Assembly: GCA_033239525.1 (NCBI GenBank)
Contig: BSYO01000014.1
Location: forward strand, 10,524,021 to 10,588,020
Source: Nepenthes gracilis
Taxonomy: Eukaryota > Streptophyta > Magnoliopsida > Caryophyllales > Nepenthaceae
Reading direction: 5' to 3'
DNA length: 64,000 nucleotides
The notes below the pieces were generated by a model. The model did no database searches, had not been told where the DNA came from, and saw only the letters and a program-made list of their open reading frames with translations. Both the position numbers and the translations under genes were made by a program. Shown here one piece after another: positions 42,628-54,468 of the stretch; the first letter of the stretch is position 1, and every line of letters starts with the position of its first letter.

Positions 42628-45012
42628 TGTCACGAACCCAAACCAAGCAGGTCAATTTAAATAATTAATTATAATTTCTAAAATCTAAATTCCCAAATAA
42701 TTTTAAACAAATAATACTATATCCCAAAATTCGGGTGTGACAAACCAAAATATACACTCAATAAAATTAAAATCCTCACAGGACTTCATCGAACAACCGT
42801 CCGAGCAAAATAAATATGACCTGCTCTACGATTGTCGTAAGGGAGGTAATAATCCGACCCAAAAAAAAATCATAATCAAACAGAACAAAATATTCAACTA
42901 TTTCCATCATATAACAATAAGCCTATATCCGGCTAATCCCATAATCCAAATACATCAAATATCAATATGAACTATAATAAAACTGAAACTCATCAAATCG
43001 GACGAATATTTGACCGGTCGTATGCATCACTTGTCATGCAACCTTCTACTACGAAGGGACAAAACAGAAAAATGAGCCTAATACCCAGTAAGTATCATAT
43101 TTAGTCAAAAGGAGTCCAATAAATCAGAGGAAATGTCAAATAGATAAAAATTCAATTAAATTTCAGAATAAATCAAATTGCCGATAAAATAAATTCAACC
43201 GAAATTCAAGATCCAATTTTCAAAATCCAATGGTAGTCTCGTACTCAAATCAAATATCCAAATCCAAACAATATCCAAATTTCAAAAATAGTCCTCATCG
43301 GGACATATATATATATATATATATATAAATATATATATAACCAAAACAGAGGTGATCCGAACCAATTCCAAAATCGATGTCGATCCGAGTCCAAATCCGA
43401 GTCCGAGTCCGAGTCCAAGTCCAAATCTAAGTCCAAATTCAAATCCTGATCAGCTTGTGATCTGGGGTAAAATCCGATAGCCGGATGATCTAATAGCGTA
43501 CGCAGAGACCGAAGCAGCACCGCGACAGATGTTCCAAAGGTTCGGATCAAAACATATAATCAAAATCATTTGTACGAGACATATCAAGCCCAATTATAGG
43601 CAAAAATCGTCGAATCTCAAATCCAAGTCTAAAAATCCATATCCAAATCAAAAATCCAATACCAATTAATACAAAAATACAAATTATGCACCAAATTTGA
43701 GTTCTCATTATTTAAAGACTAGCTTGAGGAAGGGTTACACATAATCCCGGTAACCTTAGGCCAAAATCCATGTACTGTGTACCTATAGATAAGGTTGCTC
43801 ACTATGTTTTGCCACTCGCGGCTTTGGGTGCATTCCTCAAGTTTGTCAGATATATTAGGACGTCCGAATATATTCTAAGGTCAAATCAAACCATCCGAAT
43901 GGAAAGGGTCACTACTCCAAGCCTTTCTTGCCCCGTGAAAGGGATTTCAAATAACAAAATAATCTCCCCGTCGGGGAGCCGAATCCAATTTCCAAATCCA
44001 AACGTAGTGACCACAACCCGGCACGTGTATGTGAAAATGCACGGCCAATGCAAATTTCGTGTATATTTTCATTATATATATTGATATAAATATATATTGA
44101 GTCCAATAAATTTTTCGGGCTTTCAAAAATTATAATAAATTTCTAAAATCGAAAACCCATATTTAAAACATCCAAATTAGCCAATAAACTACACATGCAT
44201 GTCCAAATTAAATAAATCAGGCAGATAAAATTTTATGCATGTTAGTAAAAATTTCAAACAGTGTCTAAAATATTTCAGATATTAAGTTAGACTAAAGAGG
44301 GGTTTACAAATACTTGCCTGGACCTCATACTTTGCAGATCTGAAGAAAGGATGTCCCGAAGTGCCCAAACGGCACCCTTTCTCTCTCCTCCGTGAGCGCT
44401 GCTTGCGCCTCTGCTACACCCTCTCCTCTCTGCCGTCCGTTGCCCGTGAACCAAGGCTTGCCCTCCTGCGTGCAGCTCGCACACACCTCCCGACCACCCA
44501 CGGCCATCGTCGATCACCGGCGAACCACCATTGGTCACCGCCGTCGCCGCTGCTCAGCCATCCACCTCTTCGGCGCCGTTCTCTCCCTCTCACTACGGTT
44601 TCCTCTGCGGCGCTGTTGCTGCTTTCGACAACGACGCCACACCAACTAGCCACCACTGTGAACGACCGTCGCCGACCTCCCGGGCGCCACCCAACCGACA
44701 CCGGCACCGTTTGATACTCCCAGCCCGCGACATCCGTCGCTCCACCACCAGACAACCCACACCGGACCCGCCGATGATCACCACGAGGCTGCCACCGGAC
44801 CACCAGTACGTGCAGTGCCGTCCTCATTGCACGTCGTCGTCGTCGCCGACACCGGCCACCTCCCTCCTCTCTTCTTCCTCCTCCGCTGCGAACCCGAAAC
44901 CCTAGCTCCCTCTCTCACCTCCATTCTCTCTCCCGATCCCCTCTTCCAATCTTATCTCCTCTTTTTTTTTTAATTTTCCAATCCTTATCTTCTTCATCCC
45001 TTTTTTTTTTCG

Positions 45013-45046
<34 letters not shown>

Positions 45047-45235
45047 CATTTTAGTTTCCTTTTATTCCAAAATCCAAATCGATATTCGGGCAACACGTGC
45101 GCACCCCGGGCGCCAACTCAACCGATCCAAATGTCAATTCAAATCTCATAATATCTAATTAATTTTTGCCACGTCCAAAATACCCAAAATCACAATTGAT
45201 ATTAAATTGGTCCAAATAAAATCCGGGATATTACA
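42628..45235 (-). repeat. 5' LTR of the 36.3-45.2 kb element
   Basis: 2608 bp, TGTCACGAACCC to GGGATATTACA in plus orientation. It carries the same landmarks as its partner: hexamer array (43381-43446), an (AT)n run (43303-43338), core block (43831-43880), GC-rich island (about 44330-44930) and a TA run (45018-45043). The island differs from the partner by several short indels, while the flanks are nearly identical. Confidence 0.94.
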
Positions 45236-45240
45236 CATAC

Positions 45241-48200
45241 CATATCCAAGGATGACTTCTCATCGACTAAGTTTTCTAGTTATTGATCTTTCATCAATTT
45301 ATAATGCTCTACTGGGCTGATTATGCCTAACATCATTCAGAGTGGTCATTTTAATTCCACATCTTGAAATGAAGATTGCAACAAAGTACGGGAATGGAGA
45401 AATTAAGGTAAATCAAATCACTGTATGAAGTTGTGACCTGATGCAAATTAAAGGCCGATTCCTCCACAACCAATTAAGGAATTCAACATTCGAGATGAAG
45501 CCCCTCTTCAATAGGCTTAAGCCGGGGAATCATCTCTCCAAATTCCTCTAAATCCAATGAATTTGGATAAGTATATTCAGATTGGTTCTTCATTAAGTTA
45601 AGATCTGAAACAGATATTAATCAATTCTTTATAGAACAACTCGAATGACTTTGTTTGGACTTCCGCGAACATGTTGGGAATTCTAACGGAAATGATGATT
45701 TACTATTTGAGCTTTACACTCAAACATAAACCTATCAGATAAAAAAGATAAGACTATTTAATTAAAAAACTCATGACAATTTGTGAAGATGTTAAGAAAT
45801 TAACTAATATTGGATTCATCAGGGAAAAAAACTACCCAAATTGATTATCCAATATTATCCTCGTCAAAAAAGAGCAACACAAAAAGAGAATGTGCATCGA
45901 CTTGATGGATGTGAATAAAGTGTGCCTGAAAAATGATTTCACTTTTGAGGACTGATCAATTGGTAGACTCAACATCTAGACATCAACTATTAAGCTTTAT
46001 TGATACTTACTCGAGTACAACTAGATTAGGATGAATCTAGAAGACTAGAAATTGACCATATTCATCATCAACCAGGAAACTTACTATTACAAAGTAACAC
46101 CATTTAGGTTAAAGAATGTTGGAGTAACACAACAAAGGTTGGTGAACGAAATATTTGAGTAATAGATTAGAAGAAATGTAGAATTATATGTTCATGACAT
46201 ACTTATCAAAAGCGTACTTACCATGACTATATTAACAATCTAATTGAGACATTTGAGGTACTTAAATTCACAGATAAAGTTAAACTTGACTAAATGTGCC
46301 TTTGGGGTTACTTTTAAAAAGTTTTTAGGGTTCATTATCTCACAATACAGGATAAAGACAAATCTAGATAGATTAAGACCTAATGGATATGGAGTCACCT
46401 TGAACTATTAAAAAAATCTAAAGGTTAATCGAATGACTTGTCGCTTTGTCCCGATTATTGGCGAAATCAGTTGAGAAAATGTGCCATTCTTTAAGGCATT
46501 AAGAGATATAAAGACAAATTTTTTAGTAAACTTTTCAAGAGTCAAAAGAATATTTAGCTTGTCCGCCTTTATTAATTTGCCATAAAGAGGGTGAGAAATT
46601 GTACCTTTACCTGGTCATCTCAAAAGCAACCATGAGTGCTGTTAAAGTCAAGGAAGAAATAGAGATTCAGTAACTAGTATACTATGTTAGTAACATTCTA
46701 GTCGACTTGGATACTCGATTCATACAAATGGAAAAGGCTACTTTATCGCTAATTTTTGCTGCAAGAAAGCTCCAATCCTATTTCCAAACCCACAAAATTA
46801 TAATATTGACAGATTAACTATCAAAATAGATTTTATAGAAATCAGAAGTATTCGGATGTTAGATCACATGATCGATCGAGTTAGGCGAGTTTGACATTGA
46901 GTTTTAATCTCGATTCTCCATAAAGGGTCAAATTCTTGTGAACCTTATTGTTAAAATGATTGCCCCAATTTTAGGAGAAATAGACAAAAACAAGGGGGTT
47001 AAACTAGAAGGGCTCACCCATGCTGATGCTCCATGTTGATGGAACATCTTTGTAGCTAGGTAGTAAAGTTGGAATAGTATTAACTACACTTGACATATTT
47101 GAGATAAAATACTCAACTATGTTTGGGTTTCCTACCACCAATATTGCAGTGGAATATGAAGCTCTATTGATCAGGTAAAAGTAGCCAAAGAATTCTTTAT
47201 TAAGGACCTAATCATTTATTGTGCGTTCGAGTTAGTGGTTAATCAAGTGCTAGCTAATTTTGAAGTATCCAATCCAAATTCGGCCAAATATCTCCTTAAG
47301 GTTTTTTTTTTTGATAAGGTTGAAATCATCCACATATGTAGAAAAGATAATTTAAAAAGTCAATTGACTTTCCAAGTTGACGACATTTGGTTGCCCAAAA
47401 CAATACACTCGGGGTATGAGAGGGGTGCTTCAAAGACTAAGTATTGAGGAATAAGATGAAATTCTCTAAGTTACTAATGAGATAACTTGAATGACTCGTT
47501 ATCTTAAATACCTTGACAATTGAATGCTTTTTAGCGATCCCATAGAAGTAAAGCATATTTAAAAACAATGAGTTGGTACACCTTAACAGATGTGTCACTG
47601 TACAAAAAAGGTTACTACATACCTTATATACACAATTTAACTCTAGTGGAAGCCAATTACACTCTCAAAGAAGTGCATCTCGACATATGTAGGGTGCATG
47701 TAAGAGGCAAAAATTTAGTCTTCAAGATTACGATATAGGGCTATTTATTGTCTAATCATAAAGAAGGATGTGATGTATTTTGTAAAATAGTAAAAACTAT
47801 TAAATTCATGGTAGTGTACCCTAGGCAATCACATACATAATTTCAAACTTTCTAGGCTCCTTGGTTTGTTCACACAATGGGGGATAGACATGCTAGATCC
47901 ATTTCCTTTAGTAATCAATCAAAGAAGGTTTATTATCATTACGATGGATTACTTTATGAAAAGTATCTCTATTGGCCAAAATTACAAAACAAAACATAAC
48001 ATTTGTGTATCAAAATATTATTTGTAAATTTAGGATATTAGAGATCATAATATTGATAATGGCACCTAATTCTCTAGTATAGTAGTGGTCTCAATATAAA
48101 ATTGTTTCATACACCAATCTCATACCTATAAACAAATGGATAGGCAGAAGTGCCTAACTAAACAAAAATCAATTTGTTAAAGTCCAAACTAGGAAATGTT

Positions 48201-48700
48201 GGATGTGCTTGGATAGATGAACTACCGTCCATACTTAATTAGATGACTCTAAGAGAAATTATTTAGAAAAAAACATTTTAGTCTATATTTTGGAATAAAA
48301 CTAATAATCTCAATAGAGATAGGATTGCTAAGTTATTGAGTAAAAAAATTTACTCTAGATCAAAATTCTTAATTTTTAATGCAAAATTTGGACCTCTTAG
48401 AAAAAACTAGAGAAGTGGCATGCATTCAGACAGTAATATATCAACAAAGAGTTATCCAATATTATAATAAAAAGATAAAGGTGTGAGTTTTTGAAGTTGG
48501 TGACTTAATATTAATAAATATTAAAGCCACTGGAAAGCATACACATAGAAATAAACTATATCTAATTTAGGAAGGATAATTTCTAGTGTTAGTAACACTC
48601 CATAATAGAGTATATAAACTATACACTCAAAACAAAAGGCTAATTTTTCAAACTTGAAATGCCCTTCACATTAAAATATAGTACCAATTAAGAAGCCAAC
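45241..48700 (+). pseudogene. Tat pol remnant (protease end, RT, two RNase H domains, integrase)
   Basis: Plus-strand reading with stops. The protease end reads FLVIDLSSIYNALLG. RT reads WLSNIVLVKKEQHKKRMCIDLMDVNK, ETYYYKVTPFGLKNVGVTQQRLVN and YVHDILIKS; the last has His for the first catalytic Asp at 46193-46195. The first RNase H reads IFAARKLQSYFQTHKIIILTD (about 46750-46810). After GEFDIEF a second, archaeal-type RNase H follows: LHVDGTSL (about 47028), GFPTTNIAVEYEALLI and ELVVNQVLANFEVSNPNSAKYLLKV. Integrase traces: VEANYTLKEVHLDICR (about 47650) and AEVPN-LLKSKLGNV-WIDELPSIL (about 48140-48235). Dead copy. Confidence 0.82.
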
Positions 48701-49435
48701 CTAGGAACGTAGAGGTGCGCCCTCCCCCTCAACCTAAAGTGCTTGTGTATTGTAAATTGTTTTTTTATATATTATTAATAAAGTTAGTTTTTGGTTCATT
48801 TCTTATCAATTTTCATGTATGTGTACTATTAATATGACCATGATTGATCTTGAGTTAAACAATAAATTTGAATATATTATCTATAAATTACATTGATTCA
48901 AGGTTATTGTTATAGTGTAAGTTCAATAGAATTATACAGCTTTAAGTATGATTACACATCTAAAATTTCAAAAGGTTCGAGGGCTTGAGAACCAAGCGTT
49001 TGATTTCTTTTTGAGAGGTTAAAAGGTAGGCCAAATAAAGTTGATCGAGACTTGACTTATAACAGTCATTTGACTATTAAGTCTTAGAGATACTACATGC
49101 TTATAAGTGTCAACACTCCTTTTCATGAGACATACACAATTATTCAAACAATTACGAATAATAGTTCTACCTAGTCAGTGACAATAGTCAAAACACTTAA
49201 CTGACAATTAGTTTGACCATCTCATGGTCAAATATTTAAGAATATCTGCTCGGTAGCTAAATTTCCCAATAGAGATCAATTCTAAGAGCAACAAATACTT
49301 GGAGACTTAAAGGTTTGAAATATACATACATATATATTGAAGATCCAATTATAAAATGCAAGAACTACAATATGGGGCTATAAGATCCAAGAACCAAAGG
49401 TGAATCGAAAACCCTATATCTAGCGTTTGGATCCT
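48701..49435. other. Spacer of the Tat element downstream of pol
   Basis: Noncoding AT-rich DNA between the end of pol and the next insertion. On the minus strand the remnant frame from 51.06 kb runs a few codons past the solo LTR (GSKR, stop near 49.42 kb), which would place the end of the antisense ORF here. The 5-bp ATCCT at 49431-49435 is the left target duplication of the solo LTR. Confidence 0.45.
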
Positions 49436-51055
49436 CGTAATATCCCGATTTTTATTTAAATTATTTTAATATTAATTATAATTTTGGATAATTTGGACGT
49501 GGTAAAAATTAAGTAAATATTGTGAAAGTTTAAAAGATATTTAGATCAGTTGGGTTGGCACTCAAGATACAGCTAATATTGATTTGGATTATAAAAAAAA
49601 ATAAAAATATATAATAATAGTAATAATAATAATAAATAAATAAATAAATAAATAAATAAGAAGAAAAAGGGTAATCAGTGAGGTGATGGAGCATTAGGGA
49701 GAGAGAAGGAAAGGAGAAAAGAGAGAAAGAGAGAAAAAAATAGGAAATAGAGGAGACTGGTGTGGGGCTGCTGTTGCTGTCATTGTCGGAGGAGCCAACG
49801 CTGGGAATGGAAGCCTTCTCCATGACATTATCCTCTATTTTATGCACAGGTGTGAATAGAGATAGGAAATGCGAACTGAAGTAGAACGTCTACCACGGAC
49901 ACTGCCATTGTCGAAGGAAATGGATGAAATCGAGGCAAGTAAATCCTTCCCTTCTTCTTGTGGATGTTGATTTTGCGGTTGCATATACCAATTTTGAGAT
50001 AAATTAGTTGAATCGTAAGTGAATGAGGAGCGGTGGAAAGAAAGAGAGAGTTGCTGGCTTGCTTGCGTTGCTATGCCGTCACGCAAAGCAGAGAGAGAAG
50101 CGTGCGATTTGAATACTCAGAGTATCCTTTTTGTAAATCTGATTGAAATAAAGTTGAGGTAAGTATCTGTAACCCATTTTTTTATCTAATTTAATATCTG
50201 ATAAATTTTAGATATTATTTAAAAATTTTACTAGTATGTATGTATTTTTATATACCCAATCTATTTATTCTGGACATATATGTAGGACTCTTTGGCTAAT
50301 TTAGGGGTTTCTGATATGGGCATTATGATTTCGATTGATTTAATATTTTTCTAAAAGCCTGAATAATTTATCAAATATTGTATATATTTATATCAGTAAA
50401 TGTATACGAAAATGTGTATGAAATTTACATAGGCCGTGTATTTTTACATGCATGTGTCGGGTTATAGTTACTATATTTGAATTTATTATTAGATATTTTA
50501 GCCAACTCTCAATGAAAAGATATCTATTATTTGGAAATCTCTTTCTGCCGGTAGGAAAGACTTGGAGTAGTAACTCTTCCTATTTGGACGATTTGATTTG
50601 ACATTTAATATATTCGGATATCCTAATATATCTAACAAGTTTAAAAATTACACCCAAAATCACGGGTGACAAAACATAGTAATCAATCTTACTCATGGAA
50701 GATAGAGTACATGGGTGGCCAAACATGCTAACCTAATTTACATTTGATATGGTTTAAGGTTATTGAGAGTATGTGTAACCCTTTCTAAAACTAGTTTTTA
50801 AATAATCGAAAATTTAAATTTAATGTATGATTTGTATTTTTACATATATTTTTATTGGACTTTATTTTGGACTTAGATTTGAGATTTGCTAATTTTGTCC
50901 GATAAGATTCTGTATGGGAATTTTTAATTTGTCGGGTCCTGTGTATTTGATTTATCACACCCAAATTTTGGACTTGATTGAATTTATTTTGGATTTTAAA
51001 ATTTTAAAATTATAATTAGTTATTTAATTGATCTACTTAAGTCGGGTTTGTAACA
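49436..51055 (+). repeat. Solo LTR (Tekay-related family) with an internal deletion, 1620 bp
   Basis: Starts CGTAATATCCCGATTTTT (first T changed to C) and ends TTTGTAACA, flanked by ATCCT and ATCAT (4 of 5 matching). Compared with its relatives it lacks about 0.75 kb in the middle: text normally followed by the hexamer array jumps at about 50895-50905 directly to the GATGAGGTCCT-like block near the 3' end. The GC-rich island lies at 49680-50110 and the core block at 50601-50650. Confidence 0.87.
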
Positions 51056-51060
51056 ATCAT

Positions 51061-51939
51061 GATCTCAAAGCTTGTGAGATTAGTTGCTCTTCAAAACTTA
51101 TAACCTTAGCAACTGAAGAAGTCCCCAAGTTTTTTGCATTTAAACAACTAGTAAGAAAGTGAGGAACCAATAAGGAAACAATCCTCTCACAAAGATTGAT
51201 TCCCTCATTGAATTGAGATTTAAGTAGAAAGTTGATTTCTTCAAGTTGGATGCTACATTTAGCTCTTAATCCATCTATGGCCCCAACATCTACTACCATG
51301 CGTCGTTAGCTTCAAGAGCTTTATCCTCGAAAGAACTAGCTTGGTCCTTAGTGACGGCAACTTGATCAATATAATCAAAAGACCTACTAATCCATTTTGC
51401 CACTTCTTTCTTGAGATAGGCCGATCGATTTTCAAAGAATGATATACTAACTTCGACAACTATAGCTCTGAATTCTAAACCCTTGATCATAGAAGGGTTG
51501 ATTTGAGAACAAGATAGGTGATCAATCTTAATATCCTGACTATGTAATTTGCTCATTATCTTCTGTACCAAGTTTTTGGATTGAAATTAAAGTGGTTTGA
51601 GTCAATAGTTTTAATAAAAATGAATAATTTGAAATTAAAGAGTCAGAGGGCTCTTGGGTTAGGCAACCCTCTTTGGGTGCAAAACTTGATGATGATAATC
51701 CAGCTAGGCCGGGATATGGTATAGATGGCTATCTCTAACAAAAAAAGGACAAAGGTTTACTATATAAAGGAATCTCAAAATTTAGGGCTCCATGTGAAGT
51801 CTCAGAATCCATGGAAGTTGGAGATGATGGCAAAGAATGAATTACAAACTTCAACAATATCTACATTATTTCTAGTCTAAAAGAAGCAACTCGAGTTGTA
51901 GAAAAACAAATTAGTGGCTTAACGGATATAGGAGAGCCA
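51061..51939 (-). pseudogene. Minus-strand coding remnant, possible Tat antisense ORF (C-terminal part)
   Basis: Overlapping frames (51057-51299, 51293-51571) are frame-shifted pieces of one protein with helical, charged, coiled-coil-like text (SAYLKKEVAKWISRSFDYI, KCSIQLEEINFLLKSQFNEG). I do not recognise a catalytic motif. It lies opposite to pol, between pol and the missing 3' LTR, where some Tat elements carry an antisense gene. That assignment is inference. Confidence 0.4.
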
Positions 51940-51943
51940 GAAA

Positions 51944-53853
51944 TGATAGGAATTGTGATGGACCGTAAATTTCGTCAAAAGTTCTGGCAGGGTTTCATCT
52001 GTAGAATAGATGTCTGTCAAATACAAACTTATACAAAATCATTTACAATAACACAACACACATATAACATATCACAGGATCCTAATTTGTCACAATTTCA
52101 TAACATGTGGTGCCGGCGTCATAACTCCGGGTATGACACCGGTCTAGGAAAGATGCTAACTAGATAACCAATTACAACTATAAAAGAATACCTGCGGAAG
52201 CTACTACAACCATAAATATACATCGAAAACTAAATTATACATCAATTATCGTTATCACATACATAAATATCCTTAAGCAATAAAATCAATTATACAAGTT
52301 CTCCATCCATACAAAATTATTCAGCTAAGTCCCAAAAAGCTTCTCGATCGATATCAGGTGCCTATCCTACTCCTACTGCCTATTCGAACTCGCTCAGGCA
52401 TAAGTGCATGCTCATTTGGAAGGAAAGAAGAAGCAATGGTGAGCTAACGGCTCAACAATTGTATTATAACAAATAATCAATAATATGCATATTCAAATAA
52501 AACATGAAACGGGAAGGAAGTAATATGATAAGGAACTTGAAGATATGAAATATAATTCTATACACTTTTTATGATTTATAATAATTTTACGGATCAGGAT
52601 CAATAAGCCTTATTAACTAAAGGTATGGGAGAATGATGAGAGGATCATGATATTCCACATGATTTAAGGCTATGAGCTCTTATTATCGACCTAGATGAGG
52701 GGCCATTCATATAATGCTAGTAGACAGGTCGAACACTATATGACATAGTGGTATACTTATCACCCGGTATATAGGGTCAATAAAATGCTACTCTAACCTC
52801 CCGTGGTTCAAAGGCAGTTATCGTTCTTCCACAGTAATGTCCTAAGAGTCGCCAAAAGTATTATCCGCTATAATATACGGTTAGGACAATCTTTGAAGTC
52901 TCTACTATAATACTAATGATAGGCCAAGGGATGTTACCCTTCGTAACATAATTTTGTGGTTCTAATTTTATAATTTCTTATTTATTTGAGAGAAGATCCA
53001 CTATAATTCTATTCACAATTTCTCAATCCGAGAGATCAATTTGATCACTTATTCAATTGTGGATTTTTCTCTGAATATTTGTACGATTTTTATTTTTCCT
53101 TCGAATTAAAATCTTTTCATGATTCAATTTGGATACATGGATTTCATAATATATAGGAAAGATTAAAATTTCATACCACCGGGAGACAATTATCACTTTA
53201 GAAGTCTCTGGGACACATTTCCTTCATAATAAAAAATAAACATATTTTTTTCGGAGCCTACAATTAAACATGTACAATTAGACATAATTTATATAACAAT
53301 TAATTATGATAAAAATATGTAAAATTTTTATTTTGCCTTGGGTGAATAGTAACAGTGCCGGTTTAGAGCATCTGAACGTGCCGAACGGGATGATTTTTAA
53401 AAAATCGGATACTCAATCGAAGAATATGCATAATTAGAACATGGTGATGCATAATTGGGGACAAATAGTATAAAATTCGAAGGGAAAAGGGAGAACCCGA
53501 GCTGGGCGTGGGTCTAGGGTTTGGCAAAGCCAAATCGGGCCAATCGGAGGAAAAAATTGACAATAAACCATAAATATCTCAAGCAATAATCATGGGTTCC
53601 CTATATTTTATAATTTGGGTGGGTATAAGAATGAAAATACCTGAAAGAAAATGAGTAAAAATCAAAAGAGAGGAAAAAAAGCAATGAGTATACTTACCTC
53701 GACCCGATCTACCACTTTTCTAATTGGCTCGTGCTCGAATCCGAACCCGAGAGCCTCTATTTCCTCATCTCTATCTCTTCTCCCTCCTTCACACTCTCTC
53801 TCTCTTCCCGAAACCCCCTGCTTCTGCCCGCAACCCATCTCCTCCCATCCTTC

Positions 53854-53907
<54 letters not shown>

Positions 53908-54102
53908 CATTATCTTTTCTTTTAATCTCAAAACTCAAATCGATATTCACACGACCGAACAAACGTATTTCGGATGCTAGCCCAACAAATCTAAATATCC
54001 CCAAAAATTTTATAATATTTAATTAATTTTTATCATAATCAAATTATCCAAAATAATAATAAATAATCGTAATTAAATCGGATAAAAATTTAGGATATTA
54101 CA
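51944..54102 (-). repeat. Solo LTR of a divergent Tekay-related subfamily, 2159 bp
   Basis: In its own orientation it starts TGTAATATCCTAAATTT (54102) and ends CACAATTCCTATCA (51944). GAAA flanks it on both sides (51940-51943, 54103-54106). The first few hundred bases resemble the other LTRs and include an (ATT)n run (53856-53907) beside a CT-rich GC-richer patch (53690-53850); the 3' half is unrelated by eye. Open frames of repeated Asn, Ile or Tyr here are microsatellite translations. Confidence 0.8.
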
Positions 54103-54106
54103 GAAA

Positions 54107-54468
54107 TCTCATACTCTATAATGATAGGAGTATTAATTGGCTCATCCTCATTTGAGAAATGATTTCTCCCTCAAAGTGATGATGTGAATCTTTTTTTCCA
54201 GATTTACAGCAAGCATCTTTTCTAAAAGACTAGTAGGAGAAGAGATGATAGTTGGAGTTGTTGGATAAATGGATCCCCCGGCTCTCGTCACATCCCCAAC
54301 TTCAATGACATATTCTTCAAAAACTTCATCAATGGTTCTCAAAATCTCATCATCATCCGGATGAGAATCTAGTAAAGGAGCCATAAGAACATTGGACAGA
54401 ACAATATTGCCCTGGGAGAGGAGTCAATAAAAATGATCTTCCTTTTTTTCAATGGACCAGGAGGCATA
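54107..54468 (-). pseudogene. Minus-strand coding remnant, possible Tat antisense ORF (middle part)
   Basis: An ATG-containing frame at 54148-54384 reads MAPLLDSHPDDDEILRTIDE, then VFEEYVIEVGDVTRAG. Right of it, in another frame, PPGPLKKRKIIFIDSSP runs up to the insertion at 54468. After removing the 8.9-kb element it joins the text beyond 63389 (LGGEDIADMPPGPLKKRK). No known domain is identified from memory. It may correspond to the Pfam family called putative gypsy-type transposon (PF04195), but that is untested. Confidence 0.4.

Larger units (their letters stand above)
36319..45235 (-). mobile_element. Full-length Tekay-related element, 8917 bp, probably non-autonomous
   Basis: Both LTRs are present, with the primer-binding site TGGTATCAGAGA (complement of 42612-42623, four bases inside the 5' LTR; matches initiator tRNA-Met). 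The polypurine tract AAGGAGGGGAGAAG (complement of 38887-38900) is also there. An exact 5-bp target duplication CATAC lies at 36314-36318 and 45236-45240. The two LTRs look about 95% alike (about five differences in the first 115 bp), so insertion was fairly recent. The internal region is only 3.74 kb and cannot encode gag-pol. It sits within the protease region of the Tat element. Confidence 0.95.

Noticed and set aside
43245..43550. Asp-Leu/Asp-Ser repeat protein
   Set aside because: Translation of the LTR hexamer array; reported as a DNA repeat instead.
53651..54026. Poly-Ile, poly-Leu, poly-Tyr and poly-Asn frames
   Set aside because: All are readings of the (ATT)n array in a solo LTR.
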